Positions 26,952-36,012 of a DNA stretch of 64,000 nucleotides are shown one piece after another. The number at the start of each line of letters is the position of its first letter. The first letter of the stretch is position 1. Position numbers and translations under genes: made by a program. The DNA is taken from positions 1 through 64,000 of the forward strand of contig JANXOF010000051.1 in the NCBI GenBank assembly GCA_025353725.1. Direction: 5' to 3'. Source of the stretch: Polyangiaceae bacterium (lineage in GTDB: Bacteria; Myxococcota_A; Polyangia; Polyangiales; Polyangiaceae). The notes below the pieces were generated by a model, which worked only from the letters and a program-made list of their open reading frames with translations, did no database searches and was not told the DNA's origin.

Positions 26952-27482
26952 ATGGTTGGAGTCATGTTTGAAGGCATTGCTCTCCCCCCTCTCGCTCGCG
27001 GAACTCTTCTACCCGTACCCGAGCGTCTCGCTCGGCTCGATGAGGCGCTTCCGCAGATACGTGCGGTCCTCGACGGCGAACAGGATGCAATAGCGGTCCA
27101 ATCGACGCTCGCCTGCCTCCTTTGGCAGACGCTCGCCCAAACGAATTGGTGCGGGTTCTACCGTCGGATTAGTGAGCGCACGCTCGCGGTCGGCCCCTAC
27201 CAAGGAGCTATGGGGTGCCTTCGTATCGACCTCGCACGCGGCGTCTGCGGCGCTTGTGCAACGACCCAACAAGTCCAGCGAGTGCCTGACGTGTCGCTTT
27301 TCCCAGGCCACATTGCGTGTGATAGCCGCACGCGGTCGGAACTCGTCGTACCGATTGTCCAAGGAGGCCGTGTGCACGCCGTGCTCGATCTCGATTCCCC
27401 CGAACTCGACGCCTTTTCTCGTGAAGAGGCCACGAGGCTCGTCGCACTGGTCTTCGATGTTTTTGCGAATGTGACCTTCTAA
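26952..27482 (+). CDS. msrC: Free methionine-(R)-sulfoxide reductase
   Basis: The 176-residue GAF-domain protein carries the fRMsr signature: WCGFYRR, LAVGPYQGAMGCLRID, GVCGACATT, VPDVSLFPGHIACDSRTRSELVVPI and AVLDLDSPELDAF. The three conserved cysteines in GC, GVCG and HIAC are all present, so catalysis should be thioredoxin-dependent reduction of free methionine-(R)-sulfoxide, protecting against oxidation. A start at the ATG at 26964 would shorten it by four residues. Its stop is one base from the convergent transporter gene end, leaving no space for a terminator. Confidence 0.93.
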   Translation: MVGVMFEGIALPPLARGTLLPVPERLARLDEALPQIRAVLDGEQDAIAVQSTLACLLWQTLAQTNWCGFYRRISERTLAVGPYQGAMGCLRIDLARGVCGACATTQQVQRVPDVSLFPGHIACDSRTRSELVVPIVQGGRVHAVLDLDSPELDAFSREEATRLVALVFDVFANVTF

Positions 27483-27483
27483 G

Positions 27484-30171
27484 TCAGTGAACTTGCTTCG
27501 TGCGCAGGAGCACGTGCAAAAGCGACGGCAGGAAGAGAAGCGCCGTAATCGTACACGCAAGTTCACCCCACATGGCGAGGCGCCCAAACGACTGCAACGC
27601 TTGATTGTCTGAGAACAGCATCGACCCGTACCCAATCACCGTTGTGTAGCTACAGAGAGCCACAGCGCCGCCGGACCGCGCCACGGCCGCAGCCACGTCA
27701 CCGCTCAAAAGTCGTGTCCTATCGAAGATATTGAACGGGTATTCGCACCCGATACCAAACGTGATCGGAAGTGCGATGAAGTTGAAAAAATTCAGTCTCG
27801 TATCTGTATAGGCCGCGAGTCCGACGAGTGAGGCGACGCCCATGAGCAGAGCGAGCAAGACGGAAAACGTACCGACTTTTGACCGCGTTGCGACAATGAC
27901 GACGATCATGACCGCGACGAACGAGGCGCCCGTCGCGAGCGGTCCGTCGCGCTCCATCGATCGGATAATCTCCGCGAAAATCGTAGAGCGACTTGCCGTC
28001 TGCACGAGTGTCCCATCGCCTAGTTTGACGTTGTCCGTCGTTTTCGCCATTCGGAGCAAGGTGCGGCCGTCTGAGTAGCTCACTCCGAATTTGTACCGGA
28101 TGTACATCCGCGTGCCGAGCACTCCGTTGTTCTCTTCAAACCGGCGGCGAATGAGCGGCGGTAGGTCTTTTGGGAGTGTGAGCGCAAGATCGTCCGGCGG
28201 TCTCATCTCCTCGAGACGCACGCGCTCGGCTTCCGAAACCTCGTTGAGCACCCGCTGCGTGAGTCGGTCGCGCATCCGTTCGAGAACTTCGAGTTTTCGT
28301 GTTTGTTCCTCGATCGTTCCCGGCAAAAAATGTTGAGCCGTCACGATCTCATCGATTAACTGGCCTTGTGGGTCGGCCTTGTCATTCGCAAGGATCTGAG
28401 CCTCGAGAACAGGTACCTGTTCGGGAATGTCTGCGAGGATAAGCGTGCCCGAGATGTTTTGCTTTCCTTGAAAGACTTCGTCGGCCTTATTCGTCCACTC
28501 CCCCGCACCGCCCACTTTTGAGGAGCGCGACCCGAGATGCGAGAAATTGTATTCCCACGGATCGCGGAGGTACGCGGGCAGCTTCGTGAGAAAAAAGGCC
28601 GTCACGAGAAGTGGGACGACAATAAAGAAGGCGGGCCATCGTTGCGTAACGCGCGCGACGAATCGAACGATGGGGCCACTCGAGCCGTCGCTGCGCGGGC
28701 GCCGTTCGGGCATCAGTTCGAGAAGCGCGAAGACGCCCGTAAACGTCAGAAGCAAGGGGAGGCGAACCCATAGCGGTCTCTCCTCGAACCACTCCGTGGC
28801 GACGATAAGTGCGGGCACAACCGGGACGATGGCGACCCAGACGAGCAGCATGCCCACGAACCCGATCGTCCCGAATTGACTAAAACCCCGAAATTGCGTG
28901 ATGGTTAGCGACCCGTACGCAATGCTCGCCACCGAAGCGCCTACGAGTTCTGCGCGAAATGCGTTGAGGACCGCCTCACGGCGCGCCTCCTCTTTTGGCA
29001 TCCCACGCGCGCGAAACTCTCGGTAGCGAGAGAGAAGTACGATCGGATAGTTGATCCCGTTGCCGACGATAATCGCGCCGAGGAATGCGCCGGGCGTGTT
29101 GACGAATCCGAAGACCGCCGTGGCAAACGCATAGGCGGCGCCGACCCCCATAATCGCAGGTATAGCGACGATAAAGAGGGCCCAAGGGGAGCGAAAGTAA
29201 ACGACGATACCCGCAAGGATCAGCAAAAACGCCGCGCCGGACGCCCAGACGGCTTCGCTGACCGTTGACTCTTTTTCAGCGACGGCGTTGGGAATGTCGC
29301 CTGCAAAACCGATCTTCATCGCGGGGTGGTAAACGCGTTTGTAATCCAGGGCGTCGACGCGTTTCGTCATGTCGGCAAGGAAGAGGTCTCCGCTGTAACC
29401 TCCGGTGCCTGACGCGTTCGAGACGATGCGAATCACCATCAGCGTACCGGGCCCGTTCGCAAAGTAACCCGTTGGAAAATCGTTATGTTTTTTCGCGGCG
29501 GTTTTCCAGCGGTCGTAAAACTTCCCCATGCCGAGCGTGGGCTCTGTAGGCGGCGCAGGCTGCACCAACGTTGGTAACCGAAGCACGCTCGACGATGGAG
29601 ACGGCAGAACGCCCTTCGAGATCGGCCTTTTCGCTATGTCGGGCTCGGGCGCCTCGAGATCGTCGACCATCCCGCTTTTAATAGCGATTTGGTGGTCAAG
29701 CGTGTCGTCAGCCTCCAGGAGATCGGGCAAGGAGGCGTAGAGCCACTGGCGGTGATCAAAAAACGCCTGCAGGTCCTTCGTGCCGCTTTCGACGTAGGAG
29801 ATAAAGTCGGGGCCACACGTCGGCTTGCAAGCGTCGTTGGAACACGCTTTTACGCATGTGGCGCGCGTCGCCGCTTGCTGATGAAGCGCTCCGCCGAGGT
29901 CATCGACAAATCGCTCGTTCGCGGCGCGATCGGGAGACTCGACCACCACAAGAAAACTGGACTCACCGCCGACCCGACCGAGCTGATGCTCGAACGCCTT
30001 GAAGCCGGCACTGTCGCGAGGAAGCAGTTCGAGAAAGTCGGACCGAAGTTCGAGCTTTCGCGCGTAGCCCCAAGACCCGAGCGTAAAGGCGAGCGATACA
30101 AGCAACACGAGCAGAGCCCGACGGCCTGCCGCGTCCACCAAGCCGCCCACGATCTTCCTGAACATGCGCAT
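27484..30171 (-). CDS. MMPL/RND superfamily transporter
   Basis: From the ATG at 30171 the product is 895 residues (an upstream start at 30273 adds 34 charged residues and runs into the divergent gene). It has the RND layout of about 12 transmembrane helices in two halves. The first helix is followed by a large periplasmic domain beginning LRSDFLELLPRDSAGFKAFE; a second large loop follows the seventh helix. The motif GIVVYFRSPWALFIVAIPAIMG and the VGNGINYPIVLLSRYRE region match MMPL proteins that export lipids or hopanoids. Substrate is unknown. It is convergent to msrC and divergent to the hemerythrin gene. Confidence 0.9.
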   Translation of the reverse strand: MRMFRKIVGGLVDAAGRRALLVLLVSLAFTLGSWGYARKLELRSDFLELLPRDSAGFKAFEHQLGRVGGESSFLVVVESPDRAANERFVDDLGGALHQQAATRATCVKACSNDACKPTCGPDFISYVESGTKDLQAFFDHRQWLYASLPDLLEADDTLDHQIAIKSGMVDDLEAPEPDIAKRPISKGVLPSPSSSVLRLPTLVQPAPPTEPTLGMGKFYDRWKTAAKKHNDFPTGYFANGPGTLMVIRIVSNASGTGGYSGDLFLADMTKRVDALDYKRVYHPAMKIGFAGDIPNAVAEKESTVSEAVWASGAAFLLILAGIVVYFRSPWALFIVAIPAIMGVGAAYAFATAVFGFVNTPGAFLGAIIVGNGINYPIVLLSRYREFRARGMPKEEARREAVLNAFRAELVGASVASIAYGSLTITQFRGFSQFGTIGFVGMLLVWVAIVPVVPALIVATEWFEERPLWVRLPLLLTFTGVFALLELMPERRPRSDGSSGPIVRFVARVTQRWPAFFIVVPLLVTAFFLTKLPAYLRDPWEYNFSHLGSRSSKVGGAGEWTNKADEVFQGKQNISGTLILADIPEQVPVLEAQILANDKADPQGQLIDEIVTAQHFLPGTIEEQTRKLEVLERMRDRLTQRVLNEVSEAERVRLEEMRPPDDLALTLPKDLPPLIRRRFEENNGVLGTRMYIRYKFGVSYSDGRTLLRMAKTTDNVKLGDGTLVQTASRSTIFAEIIRSMERDGPLATGASFVAVMIVVIVATRSKVGTFSVLLALLMGVASLVGLAAYTDTRLNFFNFIALPITFGIGCEYPFNIFDRTRLLSGDVAAAVARSGGAVALCSYTTVIGYGSMLFSDNQALQSFGRLAMWGELACTITALLFLPSLLHVLLRTKQVH

Positions 30172-30286
30172 GTCTCGTAGCGAAAAAAAGAAAGCTACCC
30201 GGCGGCGTTGCCGGAGAGAAAGTACCACAGACGCTCGAGCGCGCGCGCTGTTGACATTGACGGCAACCGTCACCCGCGATCATGAC

Positions 30287-30835
30287 GTGGAAGTGATTCA
30301 AGACCCGTTCGTCCAGCTCACACGCTCCCATCGCCGCCTTGAGGAGCGCCTCGAAGACTTACGATGGGCGGCGCGCGGGGCACGCGGCGCAGCGGTCGAC
30401 GTCGACGCGGTTCGCGACGTCGCGTCTTTTTTTTCACGCGCTGTGCGGCGCCACGAGGAAGACGAAGAGCTTTCGTTATTTCCTCGGCTTCAGAACAACA
30501 GCACGCTTGCCCCTTTGCTCGCGCGTCTCGCGCTGGAGCACCGCGAGCACCTCACGCTCCAGTGTCAACTCGACAAGCTCATCGAAACCCTACACAAAAC
30601 CCCTGACGATGAAACGGCTATCGAGGAGCTCGCGGCCTTGTCCGAGGCACTAATCCTTGCATATCGCAAGCACCTGGACGCGGAAGAGGGCGTCCTTTTT
30701 CCCGGAGCGCGTGCGGTTCTCGATGCCGAAGCGCTCGACGCGATGGCCACAGAGATGAGTGAGCGTCGCAGTGGCGGTGGTGGCGGCGGTGGCGGTGGCG
30801 GTGGCAGGTCGACCGCCACTCCTTCGTCCAGCTAA
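30287..30835 (+). CDS. Hemerythrin HHE-domain protein
   Basis: The likely start is the GTG at 30287 (182 residues), since an earlier ATG at 30164 would overlap the divergent transporter gene and encode a lysine/arginine-rich leader. The core has iron-ligand-type histidines: LTRSHRRLEERL, FFSRAVRRHEEDEELSLFPRL, LALEHREHLTLQ and YRKHLDAEEGVLFP, as in HHE cation-binding proteins. It may sense or bind oxygen or nitric oxide, or store iron. The C-terminus is 11 consecutive Gly, encoded by GGT/GGC repeats, followed by RSTATPSSS. The start is uncertain. Confidence 0.85.
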   Translation: MEVIQDPFVQLTRSHRRLEERLEDLRWAARGARGAAVDVDAVRDVASFFSRAVRRHEEDEELSLFPRLQNNSTLAPLLARLALEHREHLTLQCQLDKLIETLHKTPDDETAIEELAALSEALILAYRKHLDAEEGVLFPGARAVLDAEALDAMATEMSERRSGGGGGGGGGGGRSTATPSSS

Positions 30836-30843
30836 CTCGTGAC

Positions 30844-30877
30844 CAGGCGGCCTGCCCCGCTTTTGGCGAGCCGCCTG
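30844..30877. terminator. Hairpin between convergent genes
   Basis: CAGGCGGC at 30844-30851 pairs with GCCGCCTG at 30870-30877 around an 18-base loop. It lies between the hemerythrin gene end and the end of the convergent repeat protein, so it may terminate both. There is no T-run. Confidence 0.4.
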
Positions 30878-30942
30878 CATTCACGAGTCCGTCCGTCCCT
30901 CGCCGATGAAAGCCGCGTGTGCCCGCGGCGGTCGCGCGATTC

Positions 30943-32229
30943 CTAGTTGTTGAGGAACAGTCGCCACACGGCTACCGCTGCTGCGGCAAGCACCGCGAGC
31001 ACGACGTAGGTGCCGCTGTTGCTCTTCTCCTGAGGCTTCGTGACGATAGCTGCCGAGGCTTCCGCGTCAGCGCCCTTAGCTGGGCTAGCCGCAGCCTGCT
31101 TCTTGCCGCCAGTCTTCTTGGCTTCCTCCGCCTTCTTGGCTTCGTCCGCCTTCTTGGCTTCGTCCGCCTTCTTGGCTTCGTCCGCCTTCTTGGCTTCGTC
31201 CGCCTTCTTGGCTTCCTCCGCCTTCTTGGCTTCCTCCGCCTTCTTGGCTTCCTCCGCCTTCTTGGCTTCCTCCGCCTTCTTGGCTTCTGCGGCAGCGAGG
31301 GTCGCGCTGCTCGAGCTCTCAAGATTCGCAAGCATCGAGTCTTGTGAGTCTGGACGCCGCGCGGGGGCGGACACAGCGACGACGGGCTTCACGGCTGCGG
31401 CGGCTTCACCCAGCGGACCACTCATGACCCAGCGCTCGTACGTGGGAAGCGAAACACGACGCTCACCCACGGCGATATCGAACGGTCCTTGCGAGACTTT
31501 TCGAGCCTCACCGAACAGGGGAACCTCGACGCGACGGTCACTCGTCTCGGCCAGCTTGCTTGCGATTTCACCAGCAAGTTTCGTGTACTTCTCGCCATCG
31601 GCGAGGAGCGCCGCAAGAGCCTTTTCGAAGGCTTCTAGGTCGAGATCGACCATGCCAGAGCCATCGGCTGCCGCGCGCGGAAGCAGCGCCGCGAGTTCAA
31701 CGGTGAGCTCGCTCACGCGGTCCTTCGAAAGCGCCCGTAAAATCCGGTCGGGAAGGCCGTCCAACACACGTTCGATGGCCGCGTTATCGGCGCGGTCTCC
31801 CAACATCGCACCGACAGATTGAACGAGGTCTCCCTCGACGCGGATCTGAGCTTCTCCGCCGCCTTCAGCGAGGTAGTAGAAGCTACTGGTCACCCGGTCG
31901 ACGCCCACCGTATGCACATGTACGCCGAGTTCGACGAGCTTCGGCACGAGCTTACTGGCGACGGCGAGAAGCGGACTTTTCAACGCCGCCTTCACCGTCA
32001 GCGGCATACGCGCTGTCGGAATTTGCTCGCTCGGAGTGACTAACTTCGTCGCACGCCGGACGTCCTCGGTGAGCGCATCGCGCCCAACGAAGGACATTTC
32101 GGTCGACCAACCAAGAATGCCACGTGGAACGTGCCAGCCGGCAGCGGGACCCGTATGCGCGACCGTTCGAGCGCGGGCGTCTTCGCCCACGAAAAGCACG
32201 CCCGGCAAGACCAGAGGAGAACTAGCCAT
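30943..32229 (-). CDS. Tail-anchored protein with KKAEEA repeats
   Basis: From the ATG at 32229 (MASSPLVLPGVLF) the product is 428 residues; a longer start at 32391 adds 54 residues in a poor context. The N-terminal 290 residues are soluble and mixed, followed by SSSATLAAAEAKKAEEAKKA. There are nine KKAEEA/KKADEA hexapeptides, giving a long, regularly charged single helix. A C-terminal hydrophobic segment, TYVVLAVLAAAAVAVWRLF, then ends the protein, suggesting a tail anchor. No family is recognised. It is divergent from manA across a 190-bp region with no clear other signal. Confidence 0.75.
   Translation of the reverse strand: MASSPLVLPGVLFVGEDARARTVAHTGPAAGWHVPRGILGWSTEMSFVGRDALTEDVRRATKLVTPSEQIPTARMPLTVKAALKSPLLAVASKLVPKLVELGVHVHTVGVDRVTSSFYYLAEGGGEAQIRVEGDLVQSVGAMLGDRADNAAIERVLDGLPDRILRALSKDRVSELTVELAALLPRAAADGSGMVDLDLEAFEKALAALLADGEKYTKLAGEIASKLAETSDRRVEVPLFGEARKVSQGPFDIAVGERRVSLPTYERWVMSGPLGEAAAAVKPVVAVSAPARRPDSQDSMLANLESSSSATLAAAEAKKAEEAKKAEEAKKAEEAKKAEEAKKADEAKKADEAKKADEAKKADEAKKAEEAKKTGGKKQAAASPAKGADAEASAAIVTKPQEKSNSGTYVVLAVLAAAAVAVWRLFLNN
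31114..31293 (+). repeat. 18-bp tandem repeat coding AKKAEE units
   Basis: Nine 18-bp units of CTTCTTGGCTTCCTCCGC or CTTCTTGGCTTCGTCCGC run from 31114 to 31275, with a degenerate tenth ending at 31293. In protein order the block reads four E-type, four D-type and one E-type units, so the single C-to-G variant (Glu to Asp) is clustered. Confidence 0.9.
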
Positions 32230-32419
32230 CGAGTTGAGCAGGCTATCAGGGAACGTTGCCCTCGTGCCTAGTTCCCGGAGATCGGCACGGCGGTCCGGCG
32301 TTTTGAGCGACCGATGTGGCATCCTCGGTGCCGAAGTCGTTCCCAAACAAAAAAGGGACCGCCTGCGCGGGACAGCGGTGAGCGGCCACATTGGCTAGCG
32401 CATCGGCTAGCGTCGGGCG

Positions 32420-33673
32420 ATGGTCGATAGGCTCCGAACAGTGGTCATGCCTTACGCGTGGGGGTCGCGAACCGCGATAGCCGAGCTCACGGGGCGCGCA
32501 TCACCCACCAGCTCCCCGGAGGCAGAACTTTGGATGGGAGCCCACCCGATGGCGCCATCTCGGGTCTCGCGCGGCGGAGAGGAGCAAAGCCTCGCGGAGA
32601 TCATCGCGCAATGTCCTGCGCGCGAGCTTGGCGCTGAGGTCGTTGGCTCCTACGGCGCGAGGCTGCCGTTCTTGCTCAAGGTCCTCGCGGCGGCACAACC
32701 TCTGTCACTGCAGGCGCACCCCGACTCGGAGCGCGCGAAGATTGGTTTCGACGACGAGAATCGGCGCGGTATTCCAAAAGACGCGACCGTGCGCAGCTAT
32801 CGGGACAGCTCCCACAAGCCGGAGCTGCTCTGCGCGCTAGGCCCAGTCGACGCGCTTTGCGGCTTCCGGCGGATAGCCGACACGCTCCGACTCGTAGGCG
32901 AGCTCGGCGTGAAACAGCTTAACGCGCACCTCGCGCCCCTCCGCGCGTCACCGAACAGCGCGGGGCTTGCGAACGTTTTTTCGACCCTCATGACGTTGGC
33001 TCCAGCGGAAGCGGCACCGCTTGCCCACGCAACCGCCTCGGCGGCGGCCGGGTTGGTTGCGGCCCAAGGGCCAAAGACCCGTACGCGCGCCTCGATGTTC
33101 CTACGCGAGTACGCTTGGGTCGTGCGCCTCAACGAGCTCTACCCGGGCGACATCGGTGTGGTGAGCGCTCTCCTCCTCAACCTCGTCCACCTCGAGGTCG
33201 GCGAAGCGCTCTACTTGGGCCCGGGTAACTTACACGCCTATCTCGACGGCGTCGGAATCGAGATTATGGCCAGTTCCGACAATGTGCTACGCGGCGGCTT
33301 AACTAAAAAGCATGTGGACGTAGCCGAGCTTGTGCGAGTGCTCGACTTTGCCGCGGGCCCAGCTTCTCCCATCGTTGCCCGCGAGCGAGGCGACCACGAG
33401 CGCGTTTGGGACACACCGGCGCATGAATTTCAGCTCTCGGCCATCGATCTCCTGCCAGGCGAAAGCGTTCGGCGCAACGTCCGCGGGCCGGAGATTCTCA
33501 TGTGCAGCGCGGGCGACGCGACCATCTTTCCTGACGACGGCACCAAGGCGGTCGCTCTCGAGAGAGGAAGCTCCGCTTTCGTTCCGGCGTCGACCGCAAG
33601 GTACGAAGTGCGCAACGAGAGCGAAAAAGGGAACCCGATGTGCCTCTACCGCGCGACGGTGAACTTCACGTAA
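32420..33673 (+). CDS. manA: Mannose-6-phosphate isomerase, class I
   Basis: The 417-residue protein is a type I phosphomannose isomerase, interconverting mannose-6-phosphate and fructose-6-phosphate. Visible zinc-site motifs are PLSLQAHPD (Q98 and H100), the Glu in HKPELLCAL and the His in YLGPGNLHAYL; GVGIEIMASSDNVLRGGLTKK is the family signature loop. It feeds mannose units to polysaccharide or glycoconjugate synthesis. It is monocistronic, ending 11 bases before the start of the PrsW gene, which could be cotranscribed. Confidence 0.95.
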   Translation: MVDRLRTVVMPYAWGSRTAIAELTGRASPTSSPEAELWMGAHPMAPSRVSRGGEEQSLAEIIAQCPARELGAEVVGSYGARLPFLLKVLAAAQPLSLQAHPDSERAKIGFDDENRRGIPKDATVRSYRDSSHKPELLCALGPVDALCGFRRIADTLRLVGELGVKQLNAHLAPLRASPNSAGLANVFSTLMTLAPAEAAPLAHATASAAAGLVAAQGPKTRTRASMFLREYAWVVRLNELYPGDIGVVSALLLNLVHLEVGEALYLGPGNLHAYLDGVGIEIMASSDNVLRGGLTKKHVDVAELVRVLDFAAGPASPIVARERGDHERVWDTPAHEFQLSAIDLLPGESVRRNVRGPEILMCSAGDATIFPDDGTKAVALERGSSAFVPASTARYEVRNESEKGNPMCLYRATVNFT

Positions 33674-33684
33674 CCTCGTGACCG

Positions 33685-34938
33685 ATGCACATGGCTCACG
33701 CCGCGCGGCGTTCCGATCCGGAGGCCACCCGCAAGATCGTCGGCGCACTTCTCTATGCGCTCGGCATGGTGGGTGGAGCGCTACTCCTGCTCATCGTGTT
33801 CATCGTCCCCGCATTCCTGTCGAAGAATGCGAATGCGGAAGTAGGCGCGATGCTCACGGGGGCACTTCTCGCGCTCCCTCCCCTCGCCGTTTACTTGTGG
33901 ATGCCATGGGTCATCGATCGCTACGACCCCGAACCTTGGTGGTGCCTCCTGATGGCGCTCTCGTGGGGCGGAGTCGCAGCGTGCGGATTCTCAGCGCTCA
34001 TCAATACCGGAGTGCACCTCGCGGGCAGCGAGTTCGGCGGCGAAGCCTTCGGAAATGCGCTCGGCGCTTGCGTGAGCGCGCCTGTCGTCGAGGAGTTCTT
34101 CAAGGGTCTCGCTGTTTTCGGCGTGTTCTTCTTTTTGCGACGCGAGTTCGACGGCGTTGTCGACGGCGTTATTTACGCGACGTTTGCGGCGCTCGGCTTC
34201 GCCGCCGTCGAGAACATTATCTATTATGGCAACGCCGCGCGCGAAGAAGCGCTTCTGGGGCACGAGGGCGTACTAGCCACCACGGTCTTTGTCCGCGGCG
34301 TGCTCGGCCCGTGGGGTCATCCGCTCTATACGTCGATGACAGGGCTCGGATTCGGCATCGCACGCGAGACAAATAGAACCTGGTTGAAGTGGCTTGCGCC
34401 GCTAGGCGGCTACCTGTTTGCGGCGTTCTTGCATTCCGTCTGGAACACCGCGGCGACGCTCTCGAACACTCTGGTCCTCGTGATGCTACCGCTATGGTTT
34501 TTGTTCGTTATGGCCTTCTTTATTCTCGTAATTTGGCTCGTAAAGCGAAAAGGGAAGATCATCCGAGATCATTTGCGCGACGAGGTGCTCATGGGCAATC
34601 TCACGCCCTGGGAGCTTGAGCTCGTGACTTCACCCATCGGTCGGCTCAAAGCGACATTTTCTTATGGGGGCGGATGGGGTCGAAAGTTCATTGACGCGGC
34701 GGCTCGACTCGCGCTGAGCAAGTGGCATACCGGGCGCGCGACTCAGGGACGTAAAATGACCGTGAGCGCCGACATGATCTACCCGCTTCGGCAAGACCTC
34801 TTTCGCCTCCGCGGCGAGGTGGCAAAAGCGATGGGAAAGCCCGTCCAACAACCGCAAGCCTGGACGGCTCATCCGCCGAGCGGCTACGCGCCTGCGCCCC
34901 CCGTCAACTACGTTCCTCCGCAAAGGTACCGCTCGTAG
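33685..34938 (+). CDS. PrsW-family intramembrane metalloprotease
   Basis: The 417-residue protein starts at an ATG (an alternative ATG is six bases on) and has about eight transmembrane helices. The PrsW active-site pattern is present: the first Glu pair in APVVEEFFKGLAVFG, the Glu in LGFAAVENIIYYG, and a His in AAFLHSVWNTA. These are the conserved metal-binding or catalytic sites in the PrsW/CPBP-like proteases. A C-terminal cytoplasmic tail of about 120 residues ends in Pro-rich sequence. PrsW proteases release membrane-bound regulators such as anti-sigma factors; the substrate here is unknown. Confidence 0.9.
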   Translation: MHMAHAARRSDPEATRKIVGALLYALGMVGGALLLLIVFIVPAFLSKNANAEVGAMLTGALLALPPLAVYLWMPWVIDRYDPEPWWCLLMALSWGGVAACGFSALINTGVHLAGSEFGGEAFGNALGACVSAPVVEEFFKGLAVFGVFFFLRREFDGVVDGVIYATFAALGFAAVENIIYYGNAAREEALLGHEGVLATTVFVRGVLGPWGHPLYTSMTGLGFGIARETNRTWLKWLAPLGGYLFAAFLHSVWNTAATLSNTLVLVMLPLWFLFVMAFFILVIWLVKRKGKIIRDHLRDEVLMGNLTPWELELVTSPIGRLKATFSYGGGWGRKFIDAAARLALSKWHTGRATQGRKMTVSADMIYPLRQDLFRLRGEVAKAMGKPVQQPQAWTAHPPSGYAPAPPVNYVPPQRYRS

Positions 34939-34997
34939 GCGCCTGCGCCAACGCGCCAAGCCTGCGGCCTTCGCTATCGTCTAGGTTCGGCGGCACT

Positions 34998-35882
34998 ATG
35001 AGCTTGAGCGATCTTACACGCGATCATTTCTACGAATGCGGCTTAGTCGCCTTGGGCGGGCTGACCGTCGGCATCCTGGCCATACGAGTCGTCGACTTGC
35101 TTCCCGCACAATACGGGGTTTCTCTCGTCGAACACCGGACCCACGGACGCGCGCGGACACGACGAAACCTTGCACTTCTATTCCTGAATCCGATGCTAGC
35201 CGCGTGGCTCGCGGTTGTATTCGTCGCCCGAAGCCACGCCGACGTCGAACAAGCGAGTGTCGACCTCGCCGTCGACGTGCTCCTTGGCGCTGCATTGATG
35301 GCGGCGGCATGCATCGATTTTGAGCACATGATCCTCCCTAACGAGATCACCCTCGGCGGTACCGCCCTCGCGCTCGCAACGTCGTGCGCGAGAGAGATCG
35401 GATTTCATAAGTCGCTGATCGGCGCCTTCGTCGGAGTTGCCCTTACGTACGTCCCTTCTGTACTTTACAAGTATCTACGCGGGCGAAGCGGAATGGGGCT
35501 TGGTGATGCCAAGCTCGCACTTCTTGCCGGCGCATGGCTTGGGCCTGAGGGTGCCGGTTTTGTTGTACTTGCAAGTGCGGTACAGTCCGCCGTCTGCGGT
35601 ATGGTGATGCACCTTTCGGGAGCAACGTACGAAGTCCCCGCCTCTGTCGAGGCCGAGATCGCGGGTCTTCGTGCGAAATCCGACGCTGGGGACGAAGACG
35701 CACGCGCTCTGCTCGCCGATGACCCGATGGCCTTCGACGTCGACGCAGCGGGCGAGACCTCGCGACGCCTTGCGACCATGCGCCTTCCAATGGGGCCGTT
35801 TTTGGTCGCGTCATGCCTCGAATTCTTGGTGGCGCGCGGACCACTTTTGAGCGCAGTCGCGAGCTATTTTTCGCCGCGCTGA
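34998..35882 (+). CDS. A24-type prepilin peptidase
   Basis: The 294-residue membrane protein has the aspartyl-protease pair of the A24 family: the Asp in ACIDFEHMILPNEITLGG and the GxGD motif in GMGLGDAKLALLAGAW. The N-terminal zinc-cysteine motif (CxxC pairs) of PilD-type methyltransferase domains is absent, so it is a shortened version that cleaves leader peptides without methylating. About eight transmembrane segments are present. Substrates would be type IV pilin-like or pseudopilin proteins, none of which is encoded here. It is separated by 59 bp from prsW on the same strand. Confidence 0.88.
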   Translation: MSLSDLTRDHFYECGLVALGGLTVGILAIRVVDLLPAQYGVSLVEHRTHGRARTRRNLALLFLNPMLAAWLAVVFVARSHADVEQASVDLAVDVLLGAALMAAACIDFEHMILPNEITLGGTALALATSCAREIGFHKSLIGAFVGVALTYVPSVLYKYLRGRSGMGLGDAKLALLAGAWLGPEGAGFVVLASAVQSAVCGMVMHLSGATYEVPASVEAEIAGLRAKSDAGDEDARALLADDPMAFDVDAAGETSRRLATMRLPMGPFLVASCLEFLVARGPLLSAVASYFSPR

Positions 35883-36000
35883 GGGTTCGTTACGTTTCTG
35901 TTGGCGCGACCCCGACGAGGCTGCGTCTGGTCCAAAGTGGGACACGAGATGCTTGCGCACGCACGGACCGCGGCGGTGTACCTTTGAGACCTCGCTCTAG

Positions 36001-36005
36001 AGGAG
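36001..36005 (+). promoter_or_regulatory. Ribosome binding site supporting the GTG start at 36013
   Basis: AGGAG at 36001-36005 is seven bases before the GTG, and no competing start is as well placed. Confidence 0.6.
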
Positions 36006-36012
36006 TCAGCGC

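Noticed and set aside
30171-30273. Upstream starts for the transporter and the hemerythrin genes
   Set aside because: The longer forms overlap each other in divergent orientation and add only charged leader sequence.
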